From positions 1-7,111 of the forward strand of contig WQUU01000067.1 of assembly GCA_009781925.1 (NCBI GenBank): DNA of 7,111 nucleotides, in the 5' to 3' direction. The notes under the pieces are model-generated. The model had not been told where the DNA came from, did no database searches, and saw only the letters and a list, made by a program, of their open reading frames with translations. The position numbers and the translations under genes are program-made. This document shows positions 1 through 6,491 of the stretch, in pieces. The DNA comes from Bacillota bacterium. GTDB taxonomy: Bacteria; Bacillota; Clostridia; Oscillospirales; Oscillospiraceae. Position 1 is the stretch's first letter; each line of letters opens with the position of its first letter.

Positions 1-945
1 AACGCCATTGTGGGCCTCAACTATCAGTCCACCGGCGGCGCGTACATCTATCGCCGCTCCATCGCCCAGGCCACTTGGGGGACGGACGACCCGGCCGCGG
101 TCGCTTCCAAAATCGGCCCGGGCTGGGATCAGTTCTGGAGCGCTGCGGCTGATCTGAGCGCGAAAGGCTATAAGATCGTCTCCGGCGACGGCGACCTCTG
201 GCATCCCGTGGAGAACGCCTCTTCGAGCCCCTGGGTCGTGGACGGCAAGCTGAACATCGCCCCGGAGCGCGAGGCCTTTCTGGACATGTCCAAGAAACTC
301 ACGGATAACAGCTATTCCAACGGCACCGTGGACTGGCAGGACGCCTGGTTTGCCGACATGAAGGGCAACAGTGACGTTCTCGGCTTCTTCGGCCCGGCTT
401 GGCTCATCAACTACGTCATGGTCGGCAACAGCGGCGCCGGCGACGACCTCACAAATCCCGTGACTTTCCAGAAAGACCCTGCCACCAGCTCCTACGGCGA
501 CTGGGCGGTCTGCAATCCCCCTGAGGGCTTCTTCTGGGGCGGCACCTGGCTCCTTGTCAACAAGGATACCAAGATCAATACGGCTGACCTTGCCCAGTTC
601 ATCCAGTGGGTGACCTTGGATACGTCCGAGACCGGTCTACAATATCAGTGGGCGAACGGCACCCTGTATGGCCCCGGCGGCACAAAGGACGCCGTATCCT
701 CCGGCGTCGTCATGGCGAAGTCCGACGGCACCCTCCCGTTCCTGGGCGGCCAGAATATGTTTGATATCTTTGTCCCCGCGGGCCAGTACGCCTCCGCCAA
801 GAACCTCACCCAATATGACGAATCCATCAACAGCATCTGGCGTGACCAGGTTCGCCTGTATACCTCCGGCGCGCAGACCAAGGATGAGACGCTGACAAAC
901 TTTAAGCAGCTGGTCAGCGACCAGCTCGGCATTCCTGCCGCGTAA
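1..945 (+). CDS. Sugar ABC transporter substrate-binding protein (5' end missing)
   Basis: This is the C-terminal 314 residues of an extracellular solute-binding protein of family 1 (COG1653/MalE-like). Such proteins capture an oligosaccharide outside the cell and deliver it to the membrane permeases. The frame is open from base 1, so the GTG at 10 is an internal codon, not a start. Family members are usually about 420-450 residues with a lipoprotein signal peptide; here roughly the first 110-130 residues, including any signal, lie outside the window. Visible family traits are many aromatic residues typical of a sugar cleft (FFGPAW near 386-403, FFWGGTW near 529-549) and a C-terminal helical stretch ending in LGIPAA. 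Two sugar permeases follow directly, which supports the role. The exact sugar cannot be read from the sequence; the downstream GH43 gene suggests xylo- or arabino-oligosaccharides (inference). Confidence 0.9.
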   Translation, partial: NAIVGLNYQSTGGAYIYRRSIAQATWGTDDPAAVASKIGPGWDQFWSAAADLSAKGYKIVSGDGDLWHPVENASSSPWVVDGKLNIAPEREAFLDMSKKLTDNSYSNGTVDWQDAWFADMKGNSDVLGFFGPAWLINYVMVGNSGAGDDLTNPVTFQKDPATSSYGDWAVCNPPEGFFWGGTWLLVNKDTKINTADLAQFIQWVTLDTSETGLQYQWANGTLYGPGGTKDAVSSGVVMAKSDGTLPFLGGQNMFDIFVPAGQYASAKNLTQYDESINSIWRDQVRLYTSGAQTKDETLTNFKQLVSDQLGIPAA

Positions 946-955
946 AAGACACCGC

Positions 956-987
956 AAGGGGCGGGCGTAAAACGTCCGCCCCTTTTT
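956..987 (+). terminator. Intra-operon hairpin terminator / attenuator
   Basis: A 12-bp stem (956-967 with 973-984, one G-T wobble) closes a 5-nt TAAAA loop, and its 3' arm runs into five T residues (983-987). This has the form of an intrinsic terminator. It lies 10 bp after the binding-protein stop and before the first permease, and no promoter is obvious in the remaining 30 bp. It therefore most likely gives partial termination, so that more binding protein than permease is made, a common arrangement in such operons. The partial read-through is inference. Confidence 0.8.
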
Positions 988-1018
988 GGCTTATTTTGAT
1001 CACGGGGAGTGAGAAACC

Positions 1019-1987
1019 ATGCGGCGCGGAAAGATACATTACGCCAAGTACGGATACATATTCAGCATCCCGTTTGTCCTCGCCTTTCTTGTCTTTATGG
1101 CGTATCCGACGGTCTATACGCTGATCATCGGTTTTACGGATCTGAAGGGCGCGAACGCTACCGGCTTTCACTTTTTATCCAATCCTTTTGAGAACTTCAC
1201 GGCCATCCTGCATAATCAGACCTTCCTTATGGCCCTTCAAAATACGGGATTCATCTGGATTTGCAACTTTATCCCGCAAATTGCCCTGGCCCTGCTGCTG
1301 ACCGCATGGTTTACAAATTCCCGCATGAAGGTCAAGGGGCAAGGCACGTTTAAAGTGCTGTTCTATATGCCGAACATCATCACGGCGGCGACGATCGGCA
1401 TTTTATTTTATCAGCTCTTCGGCTATCCCATCGGCCCCGTGAACAGTTTGCTGCAATCGCTGGGGATCCTCAAAGAGCCCTCTCAGTTTCTCATGTCAAA
1501 GACGACATCCCAGATGATTGTCTCGTTCATTCAGTTTTGGATGTGGTACGGCAGCACAATGATTGTCCTGATCGCGGGCGTGATGGGGATTAATCCCGCG
1601 CTGTTTGAGGCCGCGGCGATTGACGGGGCCTCCGGAACCCAGGTCTTTTTCCGTGTCACGCTGCCCCAGCTGCGGACAATTTTGCTCTATACGCTGGTGA
1701 CCAGCCTGGTGGGCGGACTGCAGATGTTCGACATCCCGAAGCTGTTCAACAACGGCAACCCGGGCGGCGCCACCACGACCGCGAGCCTGTTTATCTATAA
1801 CCTGGCGTTCCAGGGCACCTACCAGAAAAACCGCGCGGCCGCCGCAAGCATGATCCTGTTTGTGATCATCGCGGTGCTTTCGGCGATCCTGTTCTTTATC
1901 ATGCGCGACAGAGACGCGGCAAAACTCAAAAAGCAGGAGAGGGCGCTGCGCAGAACCGCAAAGAGGGGGGAGGCGGTCTCTCTATGA
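1019..1987 (+). CDS. Sugar ABC transporter permease, MalF/UgpA type
   Basis: This 322-residue inner-membrane permease belongs to the COG1175 family (MalF/UgpA-like) and forms half of the transmembrane channel for an imported sugar. About six hydrophobic segments are visible, near residues 12-38, 76-98, 113-135, 164-190, 219-238 and 275-295. The EAA loop that docks on the ATPase is clear at residues 197-216: EAAAIDGASG followed by LPQL, with the conserved Gly at 203. The C-terminus is a short, strongly basic cytoplasmic tail (residues 296-317). The ATG start is supported by a GGGGAGTGAG ribosome site at 1004-1013. The gene overlaps the next permease by 4 bp (ATGA), indicating translational coupling. 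No ATPase gene lies nearby; systems of this type usually share a general MsmX/UgpC-like ATPase encoded elsewhere. Confidence 0.95.
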   Translation: MRRGKIHYAKYGYIFSIPFVLAFLVFMAYPTVYTLIIGFTDLKGANATGFHFLSNPFENFTAILHNQTFLMALQNTGFIWICNFIPQIALALLLTAWFTNSRMKVKGQGTFKVLFYMPNIITAATIGILFYQLFGYPIGPVNSLLQSLGILKEPSQFLMSKTTSQMIVSFIQFWMWYGSTMIVLIAGVMGINPALFEAAAIDGASGTQVFFRVTLPQLRTILLYTLVTSLVGGLQMFDIPKLFNNGNPGGATTTASLFIYNLAFQGTYQKNRAAAASMILFVIIAVLSAILFFIMRDRDAAKLKKQERALRRTAKRGEAVSL

Positions 1988-2832
1988 AACATGCCGGCAT
2001 GAAGCCCCGCCACTTGTTCAAAGTGGTCATCTATGTTGTCTGTATTTTCCTGGCCCTTCTGAGCATTTTCCCCTTCTGGACGATGTTTGTGAACGCCACA
2101 CGGAGCACGGTTCAGATTCAGCAGCACGCCGTCTCGCTGATTCCCGGATCCAGTTTGCTGGACAACCTCAAAATTTTGACGAGCAAGAGTTTTAACCCGA
2201 TCGTGGGTTTTTTGAACTCCCTCATCATCTCCACGAGCGCGACGCTCTGCGCGGTCTATTTCTCCTCACTCACCGCCTACGGCATTGTCACGTACGATTG
2301 GAAACTGCGAAACGGGTTCTTTACCTTTATCATGTGCGTGCTCATGATTCCCGCGCAGGTGGTCATCATTGGCTTTTATCAGATGATCTACAGCGCACAC
2401 ATGACGAACAACTTCCTTCCGCTGATCTTGCCCGCGATTGCCTCGCCGGCCATGGTGTTTTTCATGCGGCAGTATCTGCTGGCGAATCTCTCCACGGAGA
2501 TTGTGGAGTCCGCGCGGATCGACGGCTCGGGCGAGTTCATGACCTTCAACAGGATCGTGCTGCCAATTATGAAGCCCGCCGTCGCGACACAGGCCATCTT
2601 TGCTTTTGTCTTCAACTGGAACAATCTGTTTGTGCCCTTAATCCTGCTCACCAGTCAAAAGAACTTTACAATGCCCATCATGGTCAGCCTGCTCCGGGGT
2701 GATATCTATAAGACGGAATTGGGGTCGGTCTATCTGGGCTTGTCGTTGACGGCGCTGCCGCTGTTTGTGATCTATTTTGTGCTCTCCCGATACATCATCG
2801 CGGGCGTGGCTCTGGGCGGCGTAAAGGAATAA
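1984..2832 (+). CDS. Sugar ABC transporter permease, MalG/UgpE type
   Basis: This 282-residue permease belongs to the COG0395 family (MalG/UgpE-like) and is the partner subunit of the preceding permease. Hydrophobic segments lie near residues 13-36, 74-98, 111-133, 142-162, 200-222 and 250-270. The EAA docking loop is at residues 175-194 (ESARIDGSGE, then IVLP), with the conserved Gly at 181. The family-typical FNWNN motif follows at residues 210-214, and the protein ends in the usual short ALGGVKE tail. The start ATG overlaps the upstream stop codon and is preceded by a purine-rich GGGGGGAGG ribosome site at 1965-1973, inside the upstream gene. A second in-frame ATG at 1999 is possible but has a poorer ribosome site. 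Confidence 0.95.
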   Translation: MKHAGMKPRHLFKVVIYVVCIFLALLSIFPFWTMFVNATRSTVQIQQHAVSLIPGSSLLDNLKILTSKSFNPIVGFLNSLIISTSATLCAVYFSSLTAYGIVTYDWKLRNGFFTFIMCVLMIPAQVVIIGFYQMIYSAHMTNNFLPLILPAIASPAMVFFMRQYLLANLSTEIVESARIDGSGEFMTFNRIVLPIMKPAVATQAIFAFVFNWNNLFVPLILLTSQKNFTMPIMVSLLRGDIYKTELGSVYLGLSLTALPLFVIYFVLSRYIIAGVALGGVKE

Positions 2833-2855
2833 TCCAATCCGAAAGAGATGGTTCC

Positions 2856-4430
2856 ATGATCAAGAATCCTGTGCTCACGGGCTTTCACCCCGACCCCTCG
2901 CCGCTGTACCATGAGGGCTGGTTTTACATCGCCACCTCCACCTTTGAATGGTACCCCGGCGTGAAGCTCAGCCGTTCCAGAGACCTGGCGAACTGGGAGA
3001 CGGTCGGCTATCCGCTCAGCCGCGAAAACCTTTTGTATATGGAGGGCAATCCCAAGAGCACCGGCATCTGGGCGCCCTGCCTGACCTACAGTGACGGCCT
3101 GTTCTATCTGACCTACACCGACGTGAAGCTCTGGACGGGCGCCGCCTTTAAGGACACGCCGAACTATATCACCACGGCGACGCGCCTCGAAGGGCCCTGG
3201 TCAGACCCGGTCTATGTCAACTGTTCCGGCTTCGCCCCCTCGCTCTTCCACGCGGCGGACGGCAGAAAATATTTTCTCAACATGGAGTGGGACTATCGGG
3301 CGCGGGGAAAGGAGCAGTTTTCGGGTATTCTCCTGACGGAGCTCGACCCCAAGACCCTGCGCCCGATTTCGGAACCGGTGAAAATTTGGAGGGGATCGGA
3401 AAAGGGCTCCGTGGAAGGGCCGCATCTCTGTCAGAAAGACGGCTACTACTACCTCTTTACGGCGGAGGGCGGCACGGAATACGAACACGCAGAGACCGTG
3501 GCCCGCGCGCGGGACATTCTGGGCCCCTATGAGCTCCATCCCAACACCTTCCTCAGCTGCGCCGAACACGCCCCGGAGTCCCCCTTGCAAAAAACGGGGC
3601 ACGGCGGCATCGTGTGCGCCGAGGATGGGCGCTGGTGGTATGCCTGCCTCTGCGGCCGGCCGATTTTGAGCCAAAGCGGGGAGCGGCGCTGCCCGCTGGG
3701 GCGCGAAACCCTGATAAACGAAGTTATCTGGTCGGATGGCTGGCCTTACTTGAAGAACGGGACACTGGTGCCGGACGAGATGTTTGAGGGCTACGGGGAG
3801 AAAAAGCCGGACGAACCCAAACGCTATGATTTCAGCAGGGGTGAGCCAGCGGATTTCGCGCTGGACTTCCAGTCGCTCCGCTCCGCGCCAAAATACGCGT
3901 TTATAGACGGCTGCCTGCGGCTCTTTGGGGGCAACAGCCCCGCCTGCGCCTTCGGCCAGAGCGTCTTCGCCAGAAGGCAGCAACACTTCGCCTTTGAGGC
4001 GGCCACCTGTCTGACCCTGCACGGGCGGAGCTTTCAAAAGATGGCCGGTCTGCTGTACCGCTATGACGACGCCACTTATTATTTCCTGCGCGTGGCCTAT
4101 GACGAGGCGCGGGGGCAGAACTGTCTCGGCCTCCTGTGCTCGGTTCAGGGCAGGTTCTCCATGCCGCTGGGGAGCGAGGAGATTCCGGTGGGAGCTGGGC
4201 CCATTCACCTGCGGGTGCGCGCCGACCACGGAAACGGCGTGTTTTCCTACGCGCTGGACGGCGTCAAATTCACCGACATCGACTATCCCCTGGACGTGAC
4301 GCTTCTCTCGGACGAGTGCGCCACCCCCCTTGGCTTTACCGGCGCCTTCATCGGAATGCAGGCGGTGGATTTGAACGACAAGACCGCCTGGGCCGATTTC
4401 AGCTATTTTCAATATACGCCGCTTTCCTAG
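2856..4430 (+). CDS. GH43 family beta-xylosidase / alpha-L-arabinofuranosidase-like protein with a catalytic-site substitution
   Basis: This 524-residue protein has the layout of GH43 beta-xylosidases such as Selenomonas ruminantium SXA: an N-terminal five-bladed beta-propeller (about 1-320) and a C-terminal beta-sandwich domain (about 325-524). Such enzymes remove xylose or arabinose from the ends of short oligosaccharides. There is no signal peptide, so it should act in the cytoplasm on sugar imported by the upstream transporter. Visible landmarks are FHPDPS with the general-base Asp13, ATSTFEWYPGV, VEGPH with the general-acid Glu187, GGTEYEHAET, KTGHGG with His249, and LGRET. The third conserved acid, the pKa-modulating Asp of the usual GFD(A/P)SLFH motif, is Ala127 here (GFAPSLFH). 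The nearby WAPD motif reads WAPC (Cys75). Activity may therefore be reduced or altered. The ribosome site is weak (AAAGAGATGG) and the gene starts 23 bp after the permease stop. Confidence 0.93.
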   Translation: MIKNPVLTGFHPDPSPLYHEGWFYIATSTFEWYPGVKLSRSRDLANWETVGYPLSRENLLYMEGNPKSTGIWAPCLTYSDGLFYLTYTDVKLWTGAAFKDTPNYITTATRLEGPWSDPVYVNCSGFAPSLFHAADGRKYFLNMEWDYRARGKEQFSGILLTELDPKTLRPISEPVKIWRGSEKGSVEGPHLCQKDGYYYLFTAEGGTEYEHAETVARARDILGPYELHPNTFLSCAEHAPESPLQKTGHGGIVCAEDGRWWYACLCGRPILSQSGERRCPLGRETLINEVIWSDGWPYLKNGTLVPDEMFEGYGEKKPDEPKRYDFSRGEPADFALDFQSLRSAPKYAFIDGCLRLFGGNSPACAFGQSVFARRQQHFAFEAATCLTLHGRSFQKMAGLLYRYDDATYYFLRVAYDEARGQNCLGLLCSVQGRFSMPLGSEEIPVGAGPIHLRVRADHGNGVFSYALDGVKFTDIDYPLDVTLLSDECATPLGFTGAFIGMQAVDLNDKTAWADFSYFQYTPLS

Positions 4431-4449
4431 CGGCGGATAACGCGGCGTA

Positions 4450-4577
4450 GGGGTTGTAGCAAAACGCAAGAACGGGGCGGCCGGGAGGCCGCCCCCTACA
4501 AGTTGTGCTGCATGATGCAAATACAGCCATACTTTGTAGGGGTCGGCGTCCTCGACGGCCCGTTTTGCTGTAACCCC
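4450..4577. repeat. 128-nt imperfect palindromic element between convergent genes
   Basis: The ends are inverted copies of each other: 4450-4466 and 4561-4577 match at 15 of 17 positions in opposite orientation. Inside, two GC-rich arms also mirror each other: 4472-4501 ends in CCCCCTACAAG, and 4534-4563 begins with the complement of that. The left arm itself forms a 9-bp hairpin (4474-4482 with 4487-4495, loop GGGA). A 32-nt unpaired centre lies at 4502-4533. The layout resembles a small non-coding, MITE-like or dispersed intergenic repeat. It fills most of the gap between the GH43 and GH1 stop codons, where it could also slow or stop transcription from both sides. No target-site duplication is clear. 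Copies elsewhere in the genome cannot be checked here. Confidence 0.65.
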
Positions 4578-4604
4578 GTCTTGATTTTGCCGCCTGCCTA
4601 TTTT

Positions 4605-5960
4605 TTATATGTTATCCCCGTTTTTCCGGCAGACCTCGCCGTACCAATACGCCGAATCCTTGGGCCTGCGGTTCTGCGTCTGATAGTCCACATGCACCAG
4701 CCCAAAGCGCTCTGTAAATCCCCTGGCCCACTCGAAGTTGTCCAGAAACGACCAGGCGAAATAGCCCCGGATGTCCGTGCCCTCCTCCGCCGCGCGCCTG
4801 AGTTCCCGCAGATAGCGCCGATAAAAATCGATGCGGTCGAAGTCGTGAATTCTCCCGTCCAGGCAGACCGGGTCGGTGCAGGAGACCCCGTTTTCCGTGA
4901 TGACAATGGGCGTCTTATAGCGCTCATACAGAAACTTCGGCCCCCAATAGAGGGACTCGGGCACGACAGGCCAGTAGTTCGCCGTCCGGGGACTGCCCAG
5001 AGGGCGGGAGAGTCTTAAAACGCCGCCGGCGCCGTCGCTCTTTACCGAATAGCCGTTATAGATGTTCTGCCCGTAGAAGTCGAGGGGCTGCGCGATCAGC
5101 CGCATGTCCCCGGGGCCAAACTCGGGCAGATCCCCTTCAAACCGCGCCAAACCCTCCGCCGGGTAGGTTCCGAAGAAGAGCGGGTCGCTCCACCAGCTGA
5201 CATTCCACATGTAGTTTTCCGGATCGCCCGCGCCGAAGTAGGCGTCACGGGCCGCCTGGATATCCTCCGCGCTGTCCGTGGCCGGGCAGGCCACCGTGGA
5301 GGTGGGCGCGATGCCGATTTTGGCGTCCGGGGCGATCTTGCGGATCCGCTGCGCCGCCATGCCGTGCGCCATCAGGGCGTGGTGGGCCATCGTGAGTACG
5401 GAACGCCGCGACAAAACCGCGCCGGGCGCGTGCTCACCCGACACATGGCCGAGGCCGATAAAACACTGGGGTTCGTTGAGTGTGATGAAATGCTTCACAC
5501 GATCCCCATAGAGTGTGGCCGCGGCCTGTGCATAGTTCCCAAACCAGCTGACGATGTCCGGATTCATCCAGCCGCCCCGCTGATAGAGCGCATAGGGCAG
5601 ATCCCAGTGGAACAGGGTCACATAGGGGGTGATCCCGTTTTGCAGGAGCGCGTCAAACAGCGCGTCATAGAAGGCGGCGCCCTCCTGGTTGAGGGAGCCG
5701 GCGCCCTCCGGAAAGAGCCGCGCCCAGGAGAGGGAGAGTCGATAGGCGCTGTAGCCCAGCTCCCGCATGAGCGAAATATCCTCTCTCCAGCGGTGATAAT
5801 GGTCGCAGGCGACCGTGCCGTCGCTGCCGTCCGCGATTTTTCCCGGCCTGGCGCAGAAATCGTCCCAGACCGTAAAGCCCCGTTCGCTCGAGGCCGCGCC
5901 GCCCTCAATCTGAAAGGAGGCCGTTGCCGTACCCCAGACCATATCTTCTCGGAATCCCAT
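4605..5960 (-). CDS. GH1 family beta-glucosidase
   Basis: This 451-residue protein has the normal length and single (beta/alpha)8-barrel layout of bacterial GH1 enzymes, which hydrolyse beta-glucosides such as cellobiose, or related beta-glycosides, with retention of configuration. Landmarks are the substrate-binding Gln17 in SFQIEG, FHWDLP (His118, Trp119), the acid/base Glu163 in TLNEP, the nucleophile Glu356 in ITENG, and WSFLDNFEW (Trp403, Glu410, Trp411). The NFEW Glu/Trp pair fits enzymes for non-phosphorylated sugars; 6-phospho-beta-glucosidases carry a different Ser/Lys/Tyr phosphate pocket. There is no signal peptide, so it should be cytoplasmic. The ATG start has a good AGGAAGGTG ribosome site (complement of 5968-5976) with 7-nt spacing. 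It is transcribed toward the transporter operon from its own promoter. Precise substrate specificity cannot be told from sequence alone. Confidence 0.96.
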   Translation of the reverse strand: MGFREDMVWGTATASFQIEGGAASSERGFTVWDDFCARPGKIADGSDGTVACDHYHRWREDISLMRELGYSAYRLSLSWARLFPEGAGSLNQEGAAFYDALFDALLQNGITPYVTLFHWDLPYALYQRGGWMNPDIVSWFGNYAQAAATLYGDRVKHFITLNEPQCFIGLGHVSGEHAPGAVLSRRSVLTMAHHALMAHGMAAQRIRKIAPDAKIGIAPTSTVACPATDSAEDIQAARDAYFGAGDPENYMWNVSWWSDPLFFGTYPAEGLARFEGDLPEFGPGDMRLIAQPLDFYGQNIYNGYSVKSDGAGGVLRLSRPLGSPRTANYWPVVPESLYWGPKFLYERYKTPIVITENGVSCTDPVCLDGRIHDFDRIDFYRRYLRELRRAAEEGTDIRGYFAWSFLDNFEWARGFTERFGLVHVDYQTQNRRPKDSAYWYGEVCRKNGDNI

Positions 5961-6027
5961 CGCGCTGCACCTTCCTGCCTTATATTTTATGATAAATCCC
6001 GTTTTGCCGCCGCTTTGTTTCCCGGCA

Positions 6028-6041
6028 ATATATATATATAT
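6028..6041. repeat. (AT)7 dinucleotide run
   Basis: Seven AT units in a row cover the predicted -10 box of the GH1 promoter and the stretch just downstream of it. Such short tandem repeats can change length by slippage. Confidence 0.85.
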
Positions 6042-6061
6042 TTATCTCATTAAAATGTCAA
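6033..6061 (-). promoter_or_regulatory. Sigma-A-type promoter for the GH1 gene
   Basis: On the minus strand a perfect -35 box TTGACA (6061-6056) is followed after 17 nt by TATATA (6038-6033), four of six matches to the -10 consensus. A/T-rich sequence precedes the -35 box. Transcription would start near 6026, leaving a leader of about 65 nt before the GH1 start. The -10 box sits in an AT dinucleotide run, so its exact register is uncertain. No clear catabolite-repression (cre) site was seen. Confidence 0.65.
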
Positions 6062-6103
6062 GAATATTTTTACAATTTTTAAATTATATCCGCTGTCCAT
6101 TTT

Positions 6104-6120
6104 GTTCATGAATGGTTCAT
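6104..6120. promoter_or_regulatory. GTTCAT direct repeat upstream of the small-protein promoter (possible regulator site)
   Basis: GTTCAT occurs at 6104-6109 and again at 6115-6120, 11 bp apart, about one helical turn. The second copy touches the -35 box. The TTCA/TGAA half-sites also form small inverted repeats (6105-6112 and 6109-6119). The position fits binding by an activator or repressor, but there is no direct support for a regulator. Confidence 0.3.
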
Positions 6121-6147
6121 TGACTTTTCCGTATTATTTGTTATAAT
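6120..6147 (+). promoter_or_regulatory. Sigma-A-type promoter for the small-protein operon
   Basis: TTGACT (6120-6125, five of six to consensus) is followed after 16 nt by a perfect TATAAT (6142-6147). Transcription would start near 6153-6155, within an 8-bp palindrome CGACGTCG (6150-6157). The leader would be short, about 28 nt, and carries a strong ribosome site. This is the best promoter visible in the window and suggests high expression. Confidence 0.8.
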
Positions 6148-6181
6148 AACGACGTCGAAAAAAAACGAGGAGGTAAATCAC

Positions 6182-6469
6182 ATGGCATTTGGAGACATCA
6201 TTAAAAAGTTGGACAAGGATGGGGACGGATTTGAGCTCAGCGACCTGAAGAACATCGGCGATCTGGGTCTTGGTAAGGTGATCAAGGGCGATTTCCTGCA
6301 GAAAGTCACAAAATTCGGCTCATTCAAGGGTCTGCTGACCAAAGTCGGCGTCGAGAAGCCGGAGGATCTGGCAAGCGTGGATAAGGGCACGCTGGATACG
6401 GCCGTCAAGGAGAACTCCCCCTTTGGCAGCTGGCAGGAGATGATCGACGCGGCTGAAAAGCATTCGTAA
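6182..6469 (+). CDS. Unrecognised 95-residue protein with an EF-hand-like Asp/Gly loop
   Basis: I do not recognise the family of this small protein. It has no signal peptide and no membrane segment, so it is probably cytoplasmic. Near the N-terminus, residues 11-22 read DKDGDGFELSDL, which looks like a calcium-binding loop (Asp at loop positions 1, 3 and 5, Gly at 6). However, position 8 is Glu instead of a hydrophobic residue and position 12 is Leu instead of Glu/Asp; the nearest acidic residue is Asp21 at loop position 11. Only one such loop is present. The rest is rich in Lys, Gly and Asp and looks helical (about 22-60 and 82-94), with FGSW at about 81-84. The start is secure: GAGGAGGT at 6167-6174 lies 7 nt before the ATG, under a strong promoter. 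It is cotranscribed with the DUF1508 gene 22 bp downstream. Confidence 0.85.
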   Translation: MAFGDIIKKLDKDGDGFELSDLKNIGDLGLGKVIKGDFLQKVTKFGSFKGLLTKVGVEKPEDLASVDKGTLDTAVKENSPFGSWQEMIDAAEKHS

Positions 6470-6491
6470 AAGAATTAAGGAGATATGAGCA

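Noticed and set aside
10..12. GTG at base 10 as the start of the binding protein
   Set aside because: The frame is open to base 1, the predicted protein would lack a signal peptide and about a quarter of the normal length, and no ribosome site can be seen.
4417..4435. Hairpin CGCCGC/GCGGCG across the GH43 stop codon as a terminator
   Set aside because: The stem is only 6 bp and no T-run follows; it is just as likely a chance result of GC-rich codons.
3201..4520. Long minus-strand open frame of 439 codons
   Set aside because: It lies antisense to the GH43 gene, whose motifs are clear, shows no recognisable domain, and is Pro/Ala/Arg-rich as expected of a shadow frame in GC-rich DNA.
4503..5018. 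Plus-strand open frame of 171 codons
   Set aside because: It is antisense to the GH1 C-terminus, starts within the palindromic element and has no good ribosome site.
5364..6053. Plus-strand open frame of 229 codons
   Set aside because: It is antisense to the N-terminal part of the GH1 gene, lacks a family signature, and runs into the AT-rich promoter region.
5961..6181. Catabolite-repression (cre) operator near the GH1 promoter
   Set aside because: No sequence close to the cre consensus was found in the AT-rich intergenic region.
6212..6247. Calling the 95-aa protein a dockerin or standard EF-hand protein
   Set aside because: There is a single loop, it is one residue out of register, there is no second repeat and no secretion signal, so a cellulosome role is not supported.
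6485..6487. ATG at 6485 as the start of the second small gene
   Set aside because: It is out of frame with the DUF1508 reading frame and leaves only 2 nt after the AAGGAG ribosome site; ATG 6492 fits both.
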